Assembly: GCA_002327405.1 (NCBI GenBank)
Contig: DCVO01000096.1
Location: forward strand, 4,034 to 29,290
Direction: 5' to 3'
From: Thiobacillus sp. UBA2186
Lineage (GTDB): Bacteria; Pseudomonadota; Gammaproteobacteria; Burkholderiales; Thiobacillaceae
DNA: 25,257 nt
Shown: one piece after another, positions 22,173 through 25,257 of the stretch
How positions within the stretch are numbered: position 1 is the stretch's first letter
Layout: each line of letters starts with the position of its first letter
Translations under genes and position numbers: made by a program
The notes under the pieces: generated by a model
The model's database searches: none
What the model was told of the DNA's origin: nothing
What the model saw: only the letters and a program-made list of their open reading frames with translations

Positions 22173-22585
22173 ATTTCAAGCGCGGCTACCATCGAGAGGC
22201 GCCGGAGATCAACCTGATCCCGCTGATCGACGTGCTGCTGGTGATCCTGATTTTCCTCATGGTCACCACCACCTACGCGCGCTATTCCGAGCTCAAGATC
22301 AACCTGCCCACCGCCACCGGCGAAGCCAGCCCGCAGAAACCGCAGACCATCCAGGTGGCGGTGGATGCGCTGGGCCATTACCAGGTCGACGAGAAGAACG
22401 TCGCCGCCACGACCGAAGCCCTGAGCGCCGCGATGGCCGGCATCGCCAAGGGCAACAATGAAATCGTGGTGGTGATCAACGCCGACTCCAAGGCCACGCA
22501 CCAGTCCGTGATCAACATCATGGAAGCCGCGCGCCGCACGGGCCTGTCGCGGATCACGTTCGCGACGCAGAGTTCCGACAATTGA
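22169..22585 (+). CDS. exbD: ExbD/TolR-family protein
   Basis: 138 residues from TTG 22169, which overlaps the exbB stop; GGAGAG lies 5 bp upstream. A short cytosolic start (FKRGYHREAPEI) is followed by one membrane helix, NLIPLIDVLLVILIFLMVTT, with the proton-carrying Asp21. The periplasmic domain (about 40-138) has IQVAVDALGHYQVDEKNV and VVINADSKATHQSVINIMEAA. It completes the ExbBD motor. It is followed after 10 bp by lpxK; the pairing of exbBD with lpxK is typical for betaproteobacteria. Confidence 0.93.
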   Translation: MNFKRGYHREAPEINLIPLIDVLLVILIFLMVTTTYARYSELKINLPTATGEASPQKPQTIQVAVDALGHYQVDEKNVAATTEALSAAMAGIAKGNNEIVVVINADSKATHQSVINIMEAARRTGLSRITFATQSSDN

Positions 22586-22595
22586 TCTTCGACGC

Positions 22596-23579
22596 TTGAA
22601 CATTCAGGCCTTCTGGTCCCGCAAGGGGCCGCTCAACATCCTGTTGTTGCCCCTGTCTTTGCTGTTCGGCGCCGTGGCCATGCTGCGGCGCTGTGCCTAC
22701 CGCTTCGGCCTGTTGCCTTCCGGCCACCCCGGCGTGCCGGTGATCGTGGTCGGCAACCTTTCCGCCGGCGGCAGCGGCAAGACGCCGTTCGTGATCTGGC
22801 TGGTGCAATGGCTGCAGTCGCAGGGGCGCCGGCCCGGGGTAGTGAGCCGCGGCTACGGCCGCGTGGACGCCGGCCTGAACGAGGTCGAGGAAGGCAGCAC
22901 TGCGGCGGAAGTCGGCGACGAGCCCTTGCTGGTGCATCGCAAGACCGGCGTGCCGGTAGTGGTGGGCGCTGACCGCCTGGCGGCCGCAGGACATCTGCGC
23001 GAGCGGCATCCAGAGGTGGACGTGATCGTGTCCGACGATGGGCTGCAGCACTATCGTTTGCGGCGCGACCTGGAACTGGTGCTGGCCGACGGCGCCGAGC
23101 TGTTCGGCAACGGCTGGCTGCTGCCGTCCGGCCCCTTGCGCGAGCCGCGGGCAAGGTTGCGCGCAGCCGACGCCCTGGTCATCACGCACCGCGATGATTC
23201 GGCCGCAACGGTTTCTGCGCCGGTGCCGGTGTTCGGCGTGCGGCACCGGCCCGCCGGTTTCCGCAGGCTGGCCGACGGCGCGCATGCAGCAGCGCTGCCC
23301 GACATGGGGGGCAGGGACATCCAGGCGGTGAGCGGCATCGCGCGGCCGCAAGGTTTTTTTGCGCTGCTCGACCGGCTGGGGGTGGCGCATCGGCCGCATG
23401 CCTTTCCCGACCACCACCGCTTCGCCGCCGCCGACATCGGGCGCGACGCCGCCGTGGTGATGACGGAAAAGGACGCGGTAAAATGCCAGGCGTTTGCGGG
23501 CCCGGACTGGTGGGCGCTGGAATTGGCCGTCGTGCCCGATCCCGCGCTGCCCGACTGGCTGAAAGCCAAATTGACATAA
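22596..23579 (+). CDS. lpxK: Tetraacyldisaccharide 4'-kinase LpxK
   Basis: 327 residues from TTG 22596; the start is supported by the family's usual N-terminus (FWSRKGPLNILLLPLSLLFG), since the first later ATG (22680) would remove it. This stretch is a membrane-anchoring helix. The P-loop VVGNLSAGGSGKTP, SRGYGR, GDEPLLVHRKTGVPVVVG, DVIVSDDGLQHYRLRRDLEL and LLPSGPLREP match LpxK closely, and VMTEKDAVKC is at the C-terminus. The enzyme phosphorylates the lipid A precursor at the 4' position on the inner membrane. It lies within the exbBD-lpxK-kdsB cluster with no terminator in between. Confidence 0.95.
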   Translation: MNIQAFWSRKGPLNILLLPLSLLFGAVAMLRRCAYRFGLLPSGHPGVPVIVVGNLSAGGSGKTPFVIWLVQWLQSQGRRPGVVSRGYGRVDAGLNEVEEGSTAAEVGDEPLLVHRKTGVPVVVGADRLAAAGHLRERHPEVDVIVSDDGLQHYRLRRDLELVLADGAELFGNGWLLPSGPLREPRARLRAADALVITHRDDSAATVSAPVPVFGVRHRPAGFRRLADGAHAAALPDMGGRDIQAVSGIARPQGFFALLDRLGVAHRPHAFPDHHRFAAADIGRDAAVVMTEKDAVKCQAFAGPDWWALELAVVPDPALPDWLKAKLT

Positions 23580-23613
23580 CCGGCGCCACGGCGCCACTCT
23601 GAAAGCCATCGAT

Positions 23614-23796
23614 ATGAACAAGGTGCTCGAAATTCTGGTTTGCCCGGTGTGCAAGGGACCGCTGGTGCTGCAGCGCGAGCGCTCGGAACTGGTGTGCTCG
23701 CCCTGCCGCCTGGCCTATCCCATCCGCGACGGCATTCCGGTGATGTTGCCGGAAGAAGCGCGCGCGCTGGATGCCGAAGAAGAAGTGCGCAAGTAA
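23614..23796 (+). CDS. Trm112-like zinc protein (YcaR family)
   Basis: 60 residues from ATG 23614. The small domain has two Cys pairs, CPVCKGPL (Cys10, Cys13) and CSPCRLAYPI (Cys29, Cys32), and the closing RDGIPVMLPEEAR, as in the YcaR/Trm112 family. Relatives serve as helper subunits of methyltransferases in eukaryotes; the bacterial protein's role is unclear. Between lpxK and kdsB it stands in the same place as ycaR in E. coli. It ends 7 bp before kdsB. Confidence 0.92.
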   Translation: MNKVLEILVCPVCKGPLVLQRERSELVCSPCRLAYPIRDGIPVMLPEEARALDAEEEVRK

Positions 23797-23803
23797 AACG
23801 CCA

Positions 23804-24574
23804 ATGAAATTCAGGGTCGTCATCCCCGCGCGCTACGCGTCCTCGCGCCTGCCCGGCAAGCCGCTCGCCGACATCGGCGGCAAGCCCATGGTGGTGCGGG
23901 TGGCCGAGCGTGCGGCGGAGGCAGGGGCCGACGAGGCCATCATCGCCACCGACGACGCGCGCGTGCTGGAAGCGGTGGAGGCGGCGGGTTACCGCGCGCT
24001 GATGACATCAATCGAACATGCTTCCGGCACCGACCGCCTGGCCGAGGTGGCCGAGATGCTGGATTGCGCCGACGACGACGTCATCGTCAACGTGCAGGGC
24101 GACGAGCCGCTGATCGCGCCTGCGCTCATCCGCGAATGCGCGTTGTGCCTCACCACCCACGAAGAAGCGGCAATCGCCACGCTGGCGCACCCGCTGTTCG
24201 ACACCGAGGAGTTTCGCAATCCCAACGTGGTGAAGGTGGTCACCGACGAACAGGGTTATGCGCTGTATTTCTCGCGTGCGCCCATACCCTGGCCGCGCGA
24301 CGCCTGGATTTCCGCCTCACCCCTTACCCCTCACCCCTCACTTCCGGAAGGCCTGCCGGTGCTGCGCCACATCGGCCTGTATGCCTACCGCGCGAGCTTC
24401 CTGCGCGAATTCGCCGGCCTCGCCCCGGCCCCGTTGGAGCGCTTCGAGATGCTGGAGCAGCTGCGCGCGCTCTGGCACGGCTACCGCATCGCTGTGGCGG
24501 TCACGCCCGAAGCGCCGGGCGCCGGCGTGGACACGCCCGAGGACCTGGAGCGGGTGCGGGCGCTGTTCGGCTGA
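23804..24574 (+). CDS. kdsB: CMP-Kdo synthetase (3-deoxy-manno-octulosonate cytidylyltransferase)
   Basis: 256 residues from ATG 23804, which gives the typical start MKFRVVIPARYASSRLPGKP; a frame extension into the preceding gene is rejected. VNVQGDEPLI (metal-binding region), EHASGTDRLAEV, FSRAPIPWPRDAW, LRHIGLYAYRASFL and the C-terminal GVDTPEDLERV are all conserved. The enzyme activates Kdo with CTP for lipopolysaccharide core synthesis in the cytosol. Residues about 170-181 (SASPLTPHPSLP) come from a stretch of CTCACCCC-type repeats (24316-24345) like those in intergenic DNA here; this loop varies among relatives, so activity is probably kept. Confidence 0.95.
   Translation: MKFRVVIPARYASSRLPGKPLADIGGKPMVVRVAERAAEAGADEAIIATDDARVLEAVEAAGYRALMTSIEHASGTDRLAEVAEMLDCADDDVIVNVQGDEPLIAPALIRECALCLTTHEEAAIATLAHPLFDTEEFRNPNVVKVVTDEQGYALYFSRAPIPWPRDAWISASPLTPHPSLPEGLPVLRHIGLYAYRASFLREFAGLAPAPLERFEMLEQLRALWHGYRIAVAVTPEAPGAGVDTPEDLERVRALFG
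24316..24345 (+). repeat. C-rich short repeats inside kdsB
   Basis: Thirty bases built from CTCACCCC/TTACCCC units in the coding frame of kdsB. They resemble the CCCTGAC units behind the gene at 24658-24685 and the start of the C-rich repeat in intI. Confidence 0.6.
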
Positions 24575-24580
24575 AGTGCA

Positions 24581-24601
24581 GGATTCAGGATTCAGGATTC
24601 A
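24581..24601 (+). repeat. Three tandem GGATTCA units
   Basis: Three perfect 7-bp copies begin 7 bp behind the kdsB stop codon and lead into the terminator. Confidence 0.85.
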
Positions 24602-24609
24602 GGGGTGGG

Positions 24610-24634
24610 GCGGCCAAGGGCCGCGCTTTTTTTT
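24610..24634 (+). terminator. Rho-independent terminator of the exbB-kdsB cluster
   Basis: GCGGCC (24610-24615) pairs with GGCCGC (24619-24624) around AAG, followed by GC and eight T. It separates the cluster from adk. Confidence 0.92.
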
Positions 24635-24657
24635 AAAATGGAATCCCATTCCCTATT

Positions 24658-24685
24658 CCCTGACCCCTGACCCCTGACCCCTGAC
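24658..24685 (+). repeat. Four tandem CCCTGAC units
   Basis: Four perfect 7-bp copies between the terminator and adk. Together with the GGATTCA units they frame the terminator; copy number is likely to vary between strains. Confidence 0.85.
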
Positions 24686-24789
24686 CTCCGCCCCTTTATC
24701 CGGTAATAAAAAAATTTGAGTTCGGCGCCAAGCCTGCTTGAAATAAGCTTGCATGTTTTAAGACTCGAATATCAATTAGGGGAAAACAA

Positions 24790-25257
24790 ATGCGTCTGAT
24801 TCTTCTCGGCGGACCCGGTGCCGGCAAGGGCACTCAAGCCAACTACATCAAGGAAAAATTCGGCATTCCGCAAATCTCCACCGGCGACATGCTGCGCGCC
24901 CACGTGAAGGCGGGCAGCGAGCTGGGCGTGAAGGCCAAGGCCATCATGGACGCGGGCGGTCTGGTGTCCGACGACATCATCATCGGCATGGTGAAGGAGC
25001 GCCTGAAAGAGGCCGATTGCCAGAAGGGCTATCTGTTCGACGGCTTCCCGCGCACCATTCCCCAGGCCGAAGCCATGAAGGCCGCCGGCGTGCCCATCGA
25101 CTACGTGGTGGAGATCGACGTCGCCGACGAGGAAATCATCAAGCGCATGTCCGGTCGCCGCGTGCACGTGGCTTCCGGCCGCACCTACCACGTCGTGTTC
25201 AATCCGCCCAAGGTGGAAGGCAAGGATGACGTCACCGGCGAGGACCTGATCCAGCGC
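24790..25257 (+). CDS. adk: Adenylate kinase (3' end outside window)
   Basis: The first 156 residues from ATG 24790, with GGGG 8 bp upstream; about 60 more are expected beyond the window. P-loop GGPGAGKGTQA (7-17), the AMP-binding region ISTGDMLRAHVKAGSELG, FDGFPRTIPQAEAM, and the LID region GRRVHVASGRTYHVVFNPPK with DDVTGEDLIQR are standard. The LID lacks the four zinc Cys found in some bacteria. It balances ATP, ADP and AMP in the cytosol. It has its own transcription unit behind the terminator at 24610-24634. Confidence 0.97.
   Translation, partial: MRLILLGGPGAGKGTQANYIKEKFGIPQISTGDMLRAHVKAGSELGVKAKAIMDAGGLVSDDIIIGMVKERLKEADCQKGYLFDGFPRTIPQAEAMKAAGVPIDYVVEIDVADEEIIKRMSGRRVHVASGRTYHVVFNPPKVEGKDDVTGEDLIQR

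Noticed and set aside
1..25257. CRISPR arrays, tRNA and rRNA genes
   Set aside because: No regularly spaced repeats and no tRNA-like or rRNA-like sequence were recognised on either strand.

Overview
The window (about 25 kb, GC-rich except for a few islands) looks like a betaproteobacterial chromosome, probably from the Nitrosomonadales (Gallionella/Sulfuricella-like). This rests on the order xseA - exbB - exbD - lpxK - Trm112-like - kdsB - adk and on the general look of the proteins; the placement is inference, since no rRNA or other marker gene is present.

Layout. 1-1449 is the 3' two thirds of clpB with its terminator. 1640-3938 holds three secreted DUF302-domain proteins and a lipoprotein, followed by two related palindromes. 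4147-10572, all on the minus strand, is a signalling cluster: a small membrane/coiled-coil protein, a PAS-PAS-PAS-GAF-HD-GYP c-di-GMP phosphodiesterase, a tiny leftover of a GGDEF domain, a DUF3175 protein, a phosphatase-like protein with an unusual active-site loop, and a BarA-like hybrid histidine kinase coupled to it by an ATGA overlap. 10817-13726 (minus) is a housekeeping/detoxification run: ybaK-type deacylase, GST, PhzF-like protein, TudS/DUF523 protein, and an internally deleted EamA transporter.

13742-17695 is the accessory region. An integron integrase gene (intI, plus strand) faces away from a series of minus-strand small genes: DUF4160, a frameshifted DUF2442, an Acg-type nitroreductase with a striking palindromic operator candidate, a 312-bp internally deleted IS1182-like element, a DUF6429-DUF6980 pair, and a DUF924 fragment. 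Two imperfect palindromes with attC-like ends, and a GTTGGGC core directly before the DUF6429 gene, suggest that this is a decaying chromosomal integron. The integrase carries an in-frame insertion of a C-rich palindromic repeat in its integron-specific domain. This is the most interesting part of the window.

17726-19356 contains two interspersed repeat elements around miaA. The rest is core genome: xseA with a SirB-family membrane gene directly behind it (minus), then exbB-exbD-lpxK-Trm112-like-kdsB (plus), a terminator, and adk running off the end. Together lpxK and kdsB supply lipid A and Kdo precursor steps, and exbBD an energy-transducing inner-membrane motor. kdsB also seems to carry a C-rich repeat inside its frame. 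Several genes here start with TTG or GTG.
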